Counted from the stretch's first letter, positions 18,154-27,127 are shown. The stretch: 64,000 bases of DNA from Ardenticatenales bacterium (GCA_020634515.1 JACKBL010000001.1:744001-808000), one strand, 5' to 3'. Notes: generated by a model from the sequence alone, not told the origin. Translations and numbers: made by a program.

Positions 18154-18891
18154 TCAACCGGCCCAATCTTCCGCCGTTGGTTCCTTTAACGTAATCCGCC
18201 GGAATGCCTCCGCGTGCGCGAAGCCTACGCGCTGCCCCACCTGCCGACTCCAATCCGTCAACCGTGGCTCCGGGTCCCAATCCCCCAACTGGCTCACGTG
18301 CTGCCGCAGCGCCTCAATTTTCTTCCCCAATGTTTCGCTGATGTCTTCGTAATAATTGGCCTCTGATGCCGGGTTGGATACGTAGACGTAGTTGACCTTG
18401 TGCCCCATCAGGCCAACTTCGTATAGGTCGGGATAGAGCAGGTTCATCTCGCTGGCGGGGAAAACGGCGTCAATGGCGGCTGTGGCCGCGGCGCGGTGGT
18501 CGGGGTGATTGACGCGCGAGTTGGTGGGGAAGAAGCTGGTGGGGTCGCCGCAGACGACGACGTTGGGGCGATGCTGGCGAATCAGGCGTACCAGTTCCTT
18601 GCGCAGCGCCAGTGTCGGCTCCAGCAGGCCATCATGATAGCCGAGGAAGACGCATTGGGAAATGCCGGCAACCCGCCCGGCCGCCTCCTGTTCCTGACGA
18701 CGCACTTGTGCCAGCGCCTCCCGCGTCATCTCATTCTCATGGCTGCCCACGTTACCATCCGTGAGCAGCACATAAACAATCTCTGCGCCATGCCGCGCCC
18801 ATCGGGCCGCCGTCCCCGCCACACCGAACTCAATATCATCCGGGTGGGCATAAATAAACATGGCTCGTTTAGGGATGTACTGCTTGGTCAT
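18154..18891 (-). CDS. PIG-L family N-acetylglucosaminyl deacetylase
   Basis: This 245-residue zinc-dependent LmbE/PIG-L deacetylase removes acetyl from GlcNAc-type conjugates. The first metal motif is AHPDD (residues 15-19) and the second is NHPDH (His129, His132), with the DGNVGS loop between. The ATG at 18891 follows AAGGAGTTTCTC; the frame upstream has no better site. The length matches BshB-type bacillithiol deacetylases, but thiol synthesis cannot be claimed without bshA/bshC, which are not in the window. It is a lone gene flanked by repeats. Confidence 0.87.
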   Translation of the reverse strand: MTKQYIPKRAMFIYAHPDDIEFGVAGTAARWARHGAEIVYVLLTDGNVGSHENEMTREALAQVRRQEQEAAGRVAGISQCVFLGYHDGLLEPTLALRKELVRLIRQHRPNVVVCGDPTSFFPTNSRVNHPDHRAAATAAIDAVFPASEMNLLYPDLYEVGLMGHKVNYVYVSNPASEANYYEDISETLGKKIEALRQHVSQLGDWDPEPRLTDWSRQVGQRVGFAHAEAFRRITLKEPTAEDWAG

Positions 18892-18936
18892 AAGAGAAAC
18901 TCCTTTGAAAATACCTGGTGGGGCGAGTTTCAAGAG

Positions 18937-19016
18937 ATCTTCCCGGAAGCGCGATTTCAAGCCCCAGATGCCTCATCATTCAGATCATCTGGCATCAAAA
19001 CAGCTTCCGAGAAGGT
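18937..19016. repeat. CTTCCCGGAAGC-family hairpin repeat
   Basis: It opens CTTCCCGGAAGC and closes CAGCTTCCGAGAAGG, with CAGATGCC...GGCATC arms in the centre. It is related to the elements at 4337-4469, 26955-27032 and 40005-40039. It lies just upstream of the deacetylase gene. Confidence 0.55.
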
Positions 19017-19085
19017 GGTCGTGAATAGTGACACTCGCCTGAAAAAAGTGGACAGTAGACGGTTGGCAGGGAACCGGCATTGTGG

Positions 19086-19281
19086 GCGTGGAGGCTTCCG
19101 TCGGCCCACGTATGGGGGGGACCCGGCTAAGGCCAATCCAGAAAAATACCGATCCGGAAAAGGCGCGATTTTCTGGATTGGCTTGAGGCTTTTTCGGTAT
19201 GGAATAGGATCATTCAAATTCCGAAAAAGCCTCAAGCCGCGACGCCGGTCACCATAATAGGGATTTCGCCAGACGCGAGTA
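19086..19281. repeat. composite repeat: one dispersed element inserted in another
   Basis: The outer parts, GTGGAGGCTTC...CCGGCTAAGG on the left and AAGCCGCGACGCCGG...TTCGCCAGACGC on the right, are the two halves of the 637-735 family. Between them, 19131-19238 is a different element made of two hairpins, AATCCAGAAAA/TTTTCTGGATT and GAGGCTTTTTCGG/CCGAAAAAGCCTC. Both halves of this inner element recur around 58486-59110. Confidence 0.75.
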
Positions 19282-19319
19282 GTGGATGGCATTCGTCTCA
19301 ACGGGCGCAGGGCGCCGAA

Positions 19320-19348
19320 CTGACAACTTCTGCCTTGTCTGTTAAAAT
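19320..19348 (+). promoter_or_regulatory. candidate sigma70-type promoter for the P-type ATPase
   Basis: CTGACA (19320-19325) and TAAAAT (19343-19348) are separated by exactly 17 bases. The next gene on this strand starts at 19661, so the transcript would carry a ~300-base leader with no gene in it. Assigned from consensus match only. Confidence 0.45.
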
Positions 19349-19660
19349 CATCGTAGGCTACGCTTTGCGGCGACGCACTGATCCAACCCGCGACAACACC
19401 TTGCCGGCGTTGGTTTGGCAGCAATGTTCTACCTCATTTCGCCGCCGCGAGAGCGTGGTCCATTCCGTTGCATAGGCCAGAATGCGGCAAACGGGTTGGG
19501 CGGTGACAGCACAGCGATGCGACATTACCGGAGTTACGACTGCTCCGTCGCCTTCGGGAAATGCCTCGGGCGTATATTGTAATCCTTCCCGGTTTTTCTG
19601 AAAGATCAACCGCCTCATCCTCACAATAATCTGACACGATCATCCCAAGGAAACTTACTT
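19349..19660 (+). other. possible long 5' leader of the P-type ATPase
   Basis: About 300 GC-rich bases with several short self-complementary stretches lie between the candidate promoter and the ATPase start. No known riboswitch consensus was recognised by eye. An AAGGAAAC ribosome-binding region is at its end. Confidence 0.35.
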
Positions 19661-22393
19661 ATGAGCAACTGGTACAACCTGGAGGCGGAGGCCGTTGTTG
19701 AGCAACTCCGCACAAACGCCACAACAGGTCTCACCCAGGCGGAAGCCCAACGGCGTCTGGTGGAAGTTGGTCCCAATGAACTCATTGACCGCGGCGTGAA
19801 AAGCCCCTGGCACATCCTGCTTGATCAGGTGCGTGACCTCATGGTTGTCATTCTGATTATCTCCGCCATCGTTTCCGCCTTCCTGGGCGAGTACACCGAT
19901 GCCCTGGTAATCCTTCTCATTGTTATCTTGAACACGCTGCTGGGTTTTTCGCAGGAATACCGTGCCGAACAGGCTATTGCGGCCCTGAAAAAACTGGCCG
20001 TGCCCAACGTGCGCGTCCTGCGCGAAGGCAGGGCGCAGGAAATCTCCGCGCGCGATTTGGTTCCCGGCGACATCGTGGTGCTGGAAGCGGGCAATCTGGT
20101 TCCGGCGGATGGCCGCGTTCTGCAAAGCGCCAATTTGCGCGCGGAGGAGGCGGCGCTCACGGGGGAATCACATCCCGTGGACAAGAAAACGGGCGTGATC
20201 CGGCGGGAGCATATTTCCCTCGGTGACCGCGCTAACATGGTCTTCATGGGAACGGTGATCACCTTTGGGCGCGCGCAGGCGGTGGTTACAGAGACGGGCA
20301 TGGCGACGGAATTGGGGAATGTGGCGGAGTTGATTCAGACAGTGGAGCGGGAACCTACGCCGCTCCAGCGCCGCCTGGACCGATTGGGCAAGACGTTGGC
20401 CTGGATATCGGTAGGCATTATTGCCGTCGTGGTGCTGTTGGGGTTACTGCGGGGAGAGGATTTGCGCGTTCTATTTCTCACGGGCATCAGCATGGCTGTG
20501 GCCGCGGTGCCGGAGGGGCTGCCCGCGGTGGTGACGATTACGCTGGCGTTGGGGTCGCAGCGGATGTTACGGCGACAGTCGTTGGTGCGAAAATTGCCGG
20601 CAGTGGAGACCCTCGGCTCTGTGACAGTGATTTGCTCGGACAAAACAGGCACGCTCACGGAGAACCGCATGACGGTGACTGTGCTGGACGTAGCGAATGA
20701 GGAATTGCAGGTAGATACCTTGCTGGAGGACGGTCGCCCCATTTTGCACGCGGAATTGGACCCGCGGCTACCGCCGCCGCGGCGCACGTTGGGTCTGATG
20801 GTGAAGGCGATGACGTTGTGCAATGATGCGGTGTTGGCCGCGGATCCGGAAAATAGTGTGCAACGGATCATTGGCGATCCCACGGAAGGCGCGCTGGTGA
20901 TTGCCGCGGCGCAGCTTGGCGTGCAGAAGGGGGAATTGGAGGCCAAATGGCAGCGGGTGGCGGAAGCGCCATTTACGTCGGAGCGCAAGCGGATGACAAC
21001 GGTACATCGCACGGTTCCGCTGACGGAAGGGGGGGCGGCGCCCTGGGGGGACGTGCCTTACGTGGCTTTCAGCAAAGGGGCGGTGGATAGCTTGCTGGAG
21101 ATTTGTGATGCGATTTGGGTGGGGGACCGGGTGGTTTCGCTGAGCGAGGAGCACATGCGGGCGCGTATTGTGGAGGCGAATGCGCGCAAGGCGCAGCAGG
21201 GGCAACGGGTGCTGGGCGTCTCCTATCGTCCGGTGGAGGAGTTGCCGGATGGGGCTGAGGGGGTGCTGGCGTTGGAGACGGGGCAGATTTTTCTGGGGGT
21301 GATTGGGATGCTGGATCCGCCGCGTCCGGAGGTGAAGGAGGCGGTGCGGAAGGCGAAGAATGCCGGCATTCGTCCTGTCATGATCACCGGCGACCACCCC
21401 CTTACCGCCCATCACATCGCCCATGAACTGGGTATTACCGACAATGCCCACTTCCTCACCGGACCGGATCTGACCCACATGTCCCTGTCCGAACTGGAAG
21501 AGCGCGTTGGAGACGTGAACGTCTATGCCCGTGTTTCCCCGGAGCACAAACTCGGCATCGTGCAGGCATTGCAAGACAAGGGGCACATCGTAGCCATGAC
21601 GGGGGATGGCGTCAACGACGCACCGGCCTTGAAGAAGGCGGACATTGGCGTGGCCATGGGCATTACGGGCACGGATGTTTCCAAGGAAGCCGCCGATATG
21701 ATCCTGCTGGATGATAATTTCGCCACTATTGTGGCCGCCATTGAGGAAGGGCGCGTCATCTTCGACAACATCCGCAAATTCATCAAATACACGCTGTCCA
21801 GCAACACCGGGGAACTGCTCGTGATGCTGCTGGCTCCGTTCCTGGGCATGCCGCTGCCGTTGCTGCCGCTGCAAATCCTCTGGATCAACCTGGTGACGGA
21901 TGGGCTGCCTGGCCTGGCGCTGGCCGTGGAGCCGGCTGAGCGGGGCATTATGAGACGGTCGCCGTTTCATCCGCAAGAGAGCATTTTCAGTCGCGGCATG
22001 GGGCGACAGATTATCTGGGTGGGTGTGTTGATGGGGCTGGTTTCGTTGGCAGTGGGGTATTTTTACTGGTGGCCGGACAAGCCCGCGGAAGGTGTATGGC
22101 AGACAATGGTGTTTACCACGCTCACGCTGTCGCAGATGGGCAATGCCCTGGCGATTCGGTCTAATATCGACTCGATTTTTACGATTGGTTTGCGCTCCAA
22201 CAAGGCGGCAATTGCCTCTGTCGTGCTCACCTTTGCGCTGCAAATGATGGTGATCTACGTGGGGTTCTTCCAACGCATTTTCCGCACGGTGCCGCTGTCG
22301 CTGCGCGACCTGCTGCTGGCGTTGGTGTTGAGTACGGTTGTATTTTGGGCAGTGGAGATTGAGAAGTGGTGGATGCGTCGGCAACGGGCGTGA
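19661..22393 (+). CDS. cation-transporting P-type ATPase (P2A, Ca2+ type)
   Basis: This 910-residue P-type ATPase probably exports Ca2+ across the cytoplasmic membrane. It has an N-terminal cation-ATPase domain (1-75), TGES in the actuator domain (167-170), and PEGLPAV in helix M4 (284-290). The phosphorylated Asp327 is in CSDKTGTLT, with KGAVD and TGDGVNDAPALKKADIG in the N and P domains. The ILWINLVTDGLPGLALAVEP helix M6 supplies the Asn and Asp that coordinate Ca2+ in SERCA/PMR1-type pumps. It has ten predicted helices and full length. It is a monocistronic gene. Confidence 0.92.
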   Translation: MSNWYNLEAEAVVEQLRTNATTGLTQAEAQRRLVEVGPNELIDRGVKSPWHILLDQVRDLMVVILIISAIVSAFLGEYTDALVILLIVILNTLLGFSQEYRAEQAIAALKKLAVPNVRVLREGRAQEISARDLVPGDIVVLEAGNLVPADGRVLQSANLRAEEAALTGESHPVDKKTGVIRREHISLGDRANMVFMGTVITFGRAQAVVTETGMATELGNVAELIQTVEREPTPLQRRLDRLGKTLAWISVGIIAVVVLLGLLRGEDLRVLFLTGISMAVAAVPEGLPAVVTITLALGSQRMLRRQSLVRKLPAVETLGSVTVICSDKTGTLTENRMTVTVLDVANEELQVDTLLEDGRPILHAELDPRLPPPRRTLGLMVKAMTLCNDAVLAADPENSVQRIIGDPTEGALVIAAAQLGVQKGELEAKWQRVAEAPFTSERKRMTTVHRTVPLTEGGAAPWGDVPYVAFSKGAVDSLLEICDAIWVGDRVVSLSEEHMRARIVEANARKAQQGQRVLGVSYRPVEELPDGAEGVLALETGQIFLGVIGMLDPPRPEVKEAVRKAKNAGIRPVMITGDHPLTAHHIAHELGITDNAHFLTGPDLTHMSLSELEERVGDVNVYARVSPEHKLGIVQALQDKGHIVAMTGDGVNDAPALKKADIGVAMGITGTDVSKEAADMILLDDNFATIVAAIEEGRVIFDNIRKFIKYTLSSNTGELLVMLLAPFLGMPLPLLPLQILWINLVTDGLPGLALAVEPAERGIMRRSPFHPQESIFSRGMGRQIIWVGVLMGLVSLAVGYFYWWPDKPAEGVWQTMVFTTLTLSQMGNALAIRSNIDSIFTIGLRSNKAAIASVVLTFALQMMVIYVGFFQRIFRTVPLSLRDLLLALVLSTVVFWAVEIEKWWMRRQRA

Positions 22394-22440
22394 GGAAGTA
22401 TGAGGTATGAGACGAGGAGTACGGATCAGGTCGTCAATTG
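22392..22440. repeat. short 7-nt-phased repeat after the ATPase gene
   Basis: Units GAAGTAT, GAGGTAT, GAGACGA, GGAGTAC and GGATCAG follow the stop directly. Phase is 7 bases with loose sequence conservation, as in the arrays at 2740-2852 and 53440-53480. Confidence 0.5.
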
Positions 22441-22479
22441 AGCGAGATTTCTGGCTGCAGATGGCGCAATAGGGCGTTC

Positions 22480-22511
22480 TTGATTGATATTCTCCAGGAA
22501 TGAATCAGTCT
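22480..22511. repeat. diverged copy of the 33-bp palindrome family
   Basis: It has the TTGATTGATATTC...GAATGAATCAGTCT layout, close to 601-633 and 32067-32099 but with substitutions in both arms. Confidence 0.45.
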
Positions 22512-22531
22512 GAAAGAGGAGGTTTTTTTAG

Positions 22532-22626
22532 GTAACGGCTATGCTAGATTGGACCAATTTCCTCTGGTGAAAATGTCCATTGAGCGCGTGAAATTGGTCC
22601 AATCTCCAGACGGCGTTGGTAGTTAC
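22532..22626. repeat. palindromic element, copy C of the ATTGGACCAAT family
   Basis: It runs from GTAACGGCTA to GTAGTTAC, so its ends are inverted GTAAC. The inner arms are AGATTGGACCAATTT and AAATTGGTCCAATCT, separated by 31 bases that include CCATTGAGCGCGTG as in copy B (6408-6496). It lies at the 3' side of the minus-strand sialidase-like gene and may supply its terminator. Confidence 0.8.
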
Positions 22627-22643
22627 GTTTCTTGGACGGTCAT

Positions 22644-24365
22644 TTAGGGGCGGGTGATTGCCGGCAAATAGATTTCGACATTGCCAAACGGGGGAATGGT
22701 GTCCACCTGGAAGTGAATGAATTCCGGCAACAATTGTACATTGCCCGCGGCGTCGGTCGCTTGCGCATTGATGTCGTGCCGGCCTTCGGATAGTCCGGTG
22801 ATCAGCAGCGACCAGTTGCCGATCCCACTGACTGTTTGCCACGGTCCATCATCCACTTGAATCTGCACGGCAGCGATACCGGAGCCGCTGTCGCTGGCTG
22901 TCCCTGAGACCAGAACTTGTGAACTGGTAACGAGCTGGCCGTTCGCGGGCGTGAGGATGCTGGTGGTGGGCGGAGCAGCGTCAACCATGACGGTGGCGCT
23001 CTCTGTCCGTTCTACGCCCAGGTTGTCGGTGAAGCGGGCGATGTTGGTGATCACCGTGCCGTCTTCCGTATCCGGCTCTATGGTAATGGCGAAGCTAAGG
23101 GACTCGCTCTCGCCATCGTTCAAATTCATGTTCCAGTTGATGGCTGTTGTCGCGGGGTTGTAGCTGTATTGGCCGGCGGTGGCGGTGAGGCTGTTGGCGG
23201 TGTAGGTGGAGAATGCCGGCATTTCGTTCACCAACACCACGGACAACGGATAATACCCGCTGTTGCTCAACGTAACCGTATGCGTTACGCTGTTCCCCGG
23301 CTTCACAAAAGCGGCCGATGCCATCAACCCTGACCCTTCCAGGTAGTCATGTGGGATGAAATCCGGGTGTATCCAGATGTCCTGATCAAGGTAAGGAACC
23401 GGTCCCTTTTGCTGCGACCAAATCACCATCAAATGCCCCGGCGTGCCCTGGTGCATCAAGAATGGCTCCAACTTATACAGGTCCGATCCACTCGTTAGCG
23501 GTATCCGCGGCGACCATTCCGTACCATCCACGCTGATCTGGTAGAAGATGTTGAAGTCACTATTATTTTGGTGCGCATAGGCGACCATGAACGCTCCGCC
23601 CTCCAGCGCCAGGGGGCGGGAATCCTGATTCGTGCCGCCGGTGGTTATCAGAACCTCTGGGGCGCTCCAATCATGAATGTCGTTGCTCGTCTTGCCATAC
23701 AGCTCCATGTTACCAATGCCAACTTCATAGGATACCAGATACAGCCCATCACTCTCCCGTTTCGTGACACGAGGCAGGGCGGACGCCCCGTCGCTGACCT
23801 GCGTGCGGTTGGTATCCCAACTCACGCCTTGATTTTGCGAGCGGGCAATGTAACTGGGGCCGCCGGCACGGTTATAGGTCATCGTTATGTAATTTCCGTC
23901 CTGGATGACGCTGGGATTCATTTCACCCATGGAACTCCAACCCAGATTGATTGGCCCTTGTTCGGTCCAGGTTATTCCATCTTCAGACGTGGCGCGATAA
24001 ATACGGAAGTCGGTAAAGGTGTACGGTGCTCCCTTGTGATAGAAAAGCACCAGGTTTCCTGGCTCTAACTCAAGCAGCGCCGGGTGGCGTTCATTGTCCG
24101 AAGAAGTGATAATCGGATAGGGGACGCTCCAGGTAAGTCCATTGTCGCTGGACATGGTGGCCCATAAGTCTCCTGTAAAGCTTTCCAGGTTGAACTTCTC
24201 AAATATGAGCAGCAAATTTCCGTCAAATTGGCGCACCATCACGCTTTGAAAATCGCTATCGGGATCAACGTAAACAGCTTGACCGTCCGCGGAAAACGCT
24301 TGGCTGAAGCCATAAAGACTTACAATCAGCAAGACGAGTAACAAGTGGGTTTTCTTTAGGGACAT
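22644..24365 (-). CDS. secreted sialidase-like (BNR) protein with DUF11 and Ig-like domains
   Basis: This is a 573-residue exported protein with signal peptide 1-26 (LLLVLLIVSLYGFSQAFS). Residues ~30-350 form a beta-propeller with Asp-box-like repeats (SSDNGLTWS, SEDGITW, SQNQGVSWD, SVDGTEWS), as in sialidases and other BNR glycosidases. A DUF11-type adhesion module (VKPGNSVTHTVTLSNSG) follows at about 355-460. Then comes an Ig-like domain with PPTTSILTPANG...VSGTASDSGSGIA, and the C-terminal VEIYLPAITRP, which shares the Leu-Pro ending of the exported paralogues. The catalytic sialidase Arg triad was not traced, so sugar specificity is open. Confidence 0.8.
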   Translation of the reverse strand: MSLKKTHLLLVLLIVSLYGFSQAFSADGQAVYVDPDSDFQSVMVRQFDGNLLLIFEKFNLESFTGDLWATMSSDNGLTWSVPYPIITSSDNERHPALLELEPGNLVLFYHKGAPYTFTDFRIYRATSEDGITWTEQGPINLGWSSMGEMNPSVIQDGNYITMTYNRAGGPSYIARSQNQGVSWDTNRTQVSDGASALPRVTKRESDGLYLVSYEVGIGNMELYGKTSNDIHDWSAPEVLITTGGTNQDSRPLALEGGAFMVAYAHQNNSDFNIFYQISVDGTEWSPRIPLTSGSDLYKLEPFLMHQGTPGHLMVIWSQQKGPVPYLDQDIWIHPDFIPHDYLEGSGLMASAAFVKPGNSVTHTVTLSNSGYYPLSVVLVNEMPAFSTYTANSLTATAGQYSYNPATTAINWNMNLNDGESESLSFAITIEPDTEDGTVITNIARFTDNLGVERTESATVMVDAAPPTTSILTPANGQLVTSSQVLVSGTASDSGSGIAAVQIQVDDGPWQTVSGIGNWSLLITGLSEGRHDINAQATDAAGNVQLLPEFIHFQVDTIPPFGNVEIYLPAITRP

Positions 24366-25058
24366 AGCAACCGCCTGGCGTCTCTGAGCCGATGCAAGTA
24401 GAAAGACAGAGGCTGAAAGCGTTGTGCCGGCAAATGCCTCACGAAGTTGCCAACCAGGAATTAGTTTAGCAAGCTCCCTGTTCGCGCTTACGCAGGTGAG
24501 GTGCGGAGCGCGCGAGTTCAGGACGAAAGGAAAATCTCATACTGCCGGAGGTGATACTGCTACCACGCTATTTCACTGCAAAAATGCCATTTGCATCGAA
24601 AGAAATGAGGAATGAAAAAGAGTGAGGTCCATTTCGTGGGACCATCTAAATGAATACTTGCAACATCGATCTGTTTAGATGAACCGACCGCACGCTGTTA
24701 CACAATTATCTTACAATCAACAGATTAGCTTTGACGTTAATTTTTGTCAATGGACTTAGGTAACAAACGCAGTGCAATTCCCGTAAATAAACAACGCAAA
24801 TTCCTTGATTTAAGGCACAAACAGGCAATTTTCGCTATTTTCCTGAGCCAGTTTCGGCGAATTGTGCTGTATGGGACAACCCCGCGCTTCAGCAAAAGCC
24901 GGCGACTGTTTGCGAGAACGTGAAGATTCCGGCTTTTTAGGATATCAGGGGGGAGTGGAGGCTTCAGCCGGAACAGGGGGGAGTGGAGGCTTCAGCCGGA
25001 ACGGTTCCGACAAAGTGGCTGTCCGCACAATTCCACTGATCTAATTGCGGACAGCCAC
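24366..25058. other. 693-base gap, AT-rich in the middle, repeats on the right
   Basis: No gene was seen. 24600-24860 is much more AT-rich than the surroundings and probably holds the promoter region of the minus-strand sialidase-like gene. Right of it, the unit GGGGGAGTGGAGGCTTCAGC is present twice in tandem (24950-25001), then the hairpin at 25013-25061. Confidence 0.5.
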
Positions 25059-25061
25059 TTA
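25013..25061. terminator. long hairpin abutting a stop codon
   Basis: Arms AAGTGGCTGTCCGCACAATT (25013-25032) and AATTGCGGACAGCCACTT (25043-25060) pair over about 18 bases. The second arm overlaps the TAA stop of the minus-strand gene at 25059. It therefore sits where a terminator belongs, though no T-run follows. The same arm occurs at 483-501. Confidence 0.55.
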
Positions 25062-25913
25062 CGTCATTTCTTCATCGACCCGGATAGGGCGGGCGAGGGA
25101 CCAATCAAACGCGGCTATGTTTTCCGGCCCTGACAATTGCAGGGCTGCGTGTACGGCGTCAATATCCTGGCGCAGACGGATCACATCGACGCCGCGGCAG
25201 TGGTCTGGCAATGGGTTCAGCCATTGCCGCACACGCAGAAGCATTTTCATCGCGCCGCGATAGTTGCCCCGCTCAATTTGTAAATAACAAACGGCCACTT
25301 GCAGCAGCACGCGGTACAGGTCGCGCCCCGGACCATCGTCGGCCATCCAGGCGTGTTCCAGTTCCTCGTGTGCCGCGAAATACGCCCCGTCGTTGAAGTG
25401 GGCAATTCCCTGTTGGGCCGCCGCGGCTAACGGCTCCCGGCAGGCGGCCACCACGGCATCGGCGTCAACGATACGTGCGTGTTTCTGGAGCAGCGCAGGC
25501 AGCGACGCGGCGAAACGGGAGCGGGCGACCACGATGTCCGCGCCTACTGCCTGCGCCGTTCGTGCTGCTTCCGCGTCTACGTGGGGTCCATAACAAAGAA
25601 TGGGCAGGCGGCGGGTAGCCGGGGAGGATTTGAGGTTGGCGATCCACTGTTGCCAGGGGATGTGGGGGTTTGCCAGGTCGAAGATCATGAGGGCGGGCTG
25701 CCAGCGCACGACTTGGTCTACCATTTTGCCGGCACGACCGAACAACCGCTCTCCAGGTACAGACATTGCCTCGGCTTCACCTTCCGCGCCAAACATCTGC
25801 TCGTCCCCAATCCAGGCCACCTCATACCCCAACCGTCGTGCCACGTTTTCGATTTTCACGGTAAACATCAGGTCGGCCACAAAGCCAACGATCAGCGGGG
25901 TGGAATTACTCAT
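25059..25913 (-). CDS. receiver-like domain fused to DUF309
   Basis: This is a 284-residue soluble protein. Residues ~5-150 look like a response-regulator fold: LIVGFVADLMFTVKIENVARRLGYEV, ALMIFDLANPHIPWQQW with an Asp at the beta-3 end, and LPILCYGPHVDAEAARTAQAVGADIVVARSRF. Residues ~165-240 match DUF309: FNDGAYFAAHEELEHAWMAD, then LYRVLLQVAVCYLQIERGNYRGA, a helical domain with conserved HE and GN. Full phospho-acceptor geometry is not certain, so it may be a degenerate receiver. It could couple a signal to an unknown DUF309 activity. It is a lone gene. Confidence 0.7.
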   Translation of the reverse strand: MSNSTPLIVGFVADLMFTVKIENVARRLGYEVAWIGDEQMFGAEGEAEAMSVPGERLFGRAGKMVDQVVRWQPALMIFDLANPHIPWQQWIANLKSSPATRRLPILCYGPHVDAEAARTAQAVGADIVVARSRFAASLPALLQKHARIVDADAVVAACREPLAAAAQQGIAHFNDGAYFAAHEELEHAWMADDGPGRDLYRVLLQVAVCYLQIERGNYRGAMKMLLRVRQWLNPLPDHCRGVDVIRLRQDIDAVHAALQLSGPENIAAFDWSLARPIRVDEEMT

Positions 25914-25979
25914 AACGTCATTGTAGCAAAATCAGCATGGACATACGACTATCCCAGGCGTGATCATGTCAATACAGAC

Positions 25980-26011
25980 AAAAAAGGCGGCCTTCTTGGG
26001 GAAGGCCGCCT
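25980..26011 (-). terminator. intrinsic terminator of the zinc metalloprotease gene
   Basis: Read on the minus strand, an 11-bp perfect GC-rich stem (AGGCGGCCTTC/GAAGGCCGCCT) with a 5-base loop is followed by a run of T. It lies about 57 bases past the stop at 26068. This is a textbook Rho-independent terminator. Confidence 0.85.
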
Positions 26012-26067
26012 GTCGTTGGGGAGAGCATTTTTGGGGGCCGCAAAGCCCGCCACACCTGATGATGTTA

Positions 26068-26760
26068 TTAGCTGCGTTGGCTGCTGCCATTCAGACGGAA
26101 GATGAAGTAGAGCAGTGTCATAAGGGATTGCACCGCCGCGGCCACGTAGGTCAATGCCGCCGCATCCAACACCTTGTTCACTCCCGCCATTTCCTGTTGG
26201 CTGAGGAACCCCTGACGCACCAGTAGGGCTTTGGCCCGCTTGCTGGCATCCAGTTCCACGGGCAGTGTGATCAGGGTGAAGGCCGTGGCTGCCGCGTAGA
26301 GGATGACGCCAACCCAGGCCAGGGCCGTCAGGTTCAGGAACAGACCGCCAAAGAACAACAGTGGCCCTAAACCACTGCCGATCTGCGTGGCGGGTACAAT
26401 GGCGCTGCGCAGGGCCAGGGGGCCATAATGCTGCGCATCTTGCAGGGCGTGGCCCATTTCGTGCGCGGCTACCCCGACGGCGGCAATGCTGGGGCTGGCG
26501 TAGGTGGCTTCGCTCAGGCGCAAGGTTTTCGAGCGCGGGTCGTAATGGTCGGTGAGGAAACCGCGCGCCGCTTCGATCTTCACATTTTGCAACCCAAAAG
26601 AGTCCAGCAGCGCACGCGCGACCTGCGCGCCGGTGACGCCGCGCATCGTGCCCACGCGACTGTACTTTTGGAAGTTGCTTTGCACGCGGGATTGGGCGTA
26701 GAGGCCGAGCAGTAGTGCCGGCAAAACAAAAACAAGGTACAAAGGATCAAAATAAAACAT
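26068..26760 (-). CDS. membrane zinc metalloprotease, YugP family
   Basis: This 230-residue protein belongs to the YugP-like putative neutral zinc metallopeptidases. The zinc motif HEMGH is at residues 100-104. Helices lie at about 4-22, at ~125-165 (a hairpin, LLFFGGLFLNLTALAWVGVILYAAATAFTLI) and near 205-225, so the active site probably faces the membrane or cytoplasm. LPVELDASKRAK after the third helix is a family signature. The ATG at 26760 has an AAGGAG site 8 bases before it. Substrate unknown. Confidence 0.87.
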   Translation of the reverse strand: MFYFDPLYLVFVLPALLLGLYAQSRVQSNFQKYSRVGTMRGVTGAQVARALLDSFGLQNVKIEAARGFLTDHYDPRSKTLRLSEATYASPSIAAVGVAAHEMGHALQDAQHYGPLALRSAIVPATQIGSGLGPLLFFGGLFLNLTALAWVGVILYAAATAFTLITLPVELDASKRAKALLVRQGFLSQQEMAGVNKVLDAAALTYVAAAVQSLMTLLYFIFRLNGSSQRS

Positions 26761-26954
26761 GCCCGAAACTCCTTCTTGGCGCGCCACCTGAATAACAGGA
26801 GGGTGGACGCTTTCACACGGTTGATTTTGTCATTTTCCAGGAGGCAAGTCAAGCGTCAAGGCGCATTTCTAATAGATTTCTTGTGTATCTGCCCCCGTCC
26901 CCATCCATCGTTAATGTGTCACTTCATCTTCCTGATGAAACGATGCACGACCCC

Positions 26955-27032
26955 CTGCCCGGAAGCTTTTTGATGCGAAATGGCTCGAATCATGAGGCGC
27001 TTTTGTCCTGATAACGCGCTTCCGGGAAGGTC
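26955..27032. repeat. CTTCCGGGAAGG-family hairpin repeat
   Basis: It runs from GCCCGGAAGC to CGCTTCCGGGAAGG, so the ends are complementary. It is a relative of 18937-19016, 4337-4469 and 40005-40039. Confidence 0.55.
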
Positions 27033-27127
27033 GATTGGTACCATATCCCTGAGGCCAAATAGATACGCCCGGTCTAGTAGACGCTTGTCTAACGCATTTC
27101 CCCGTTTCACGGTACAATCTGGGCACG

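Noticed and set aside
20768..22384. 538-codon minus-strand open frame
   Set aside because: Antisense shadow of the P-type ATPase; His/Gln/Arg-rich product, no start signal.
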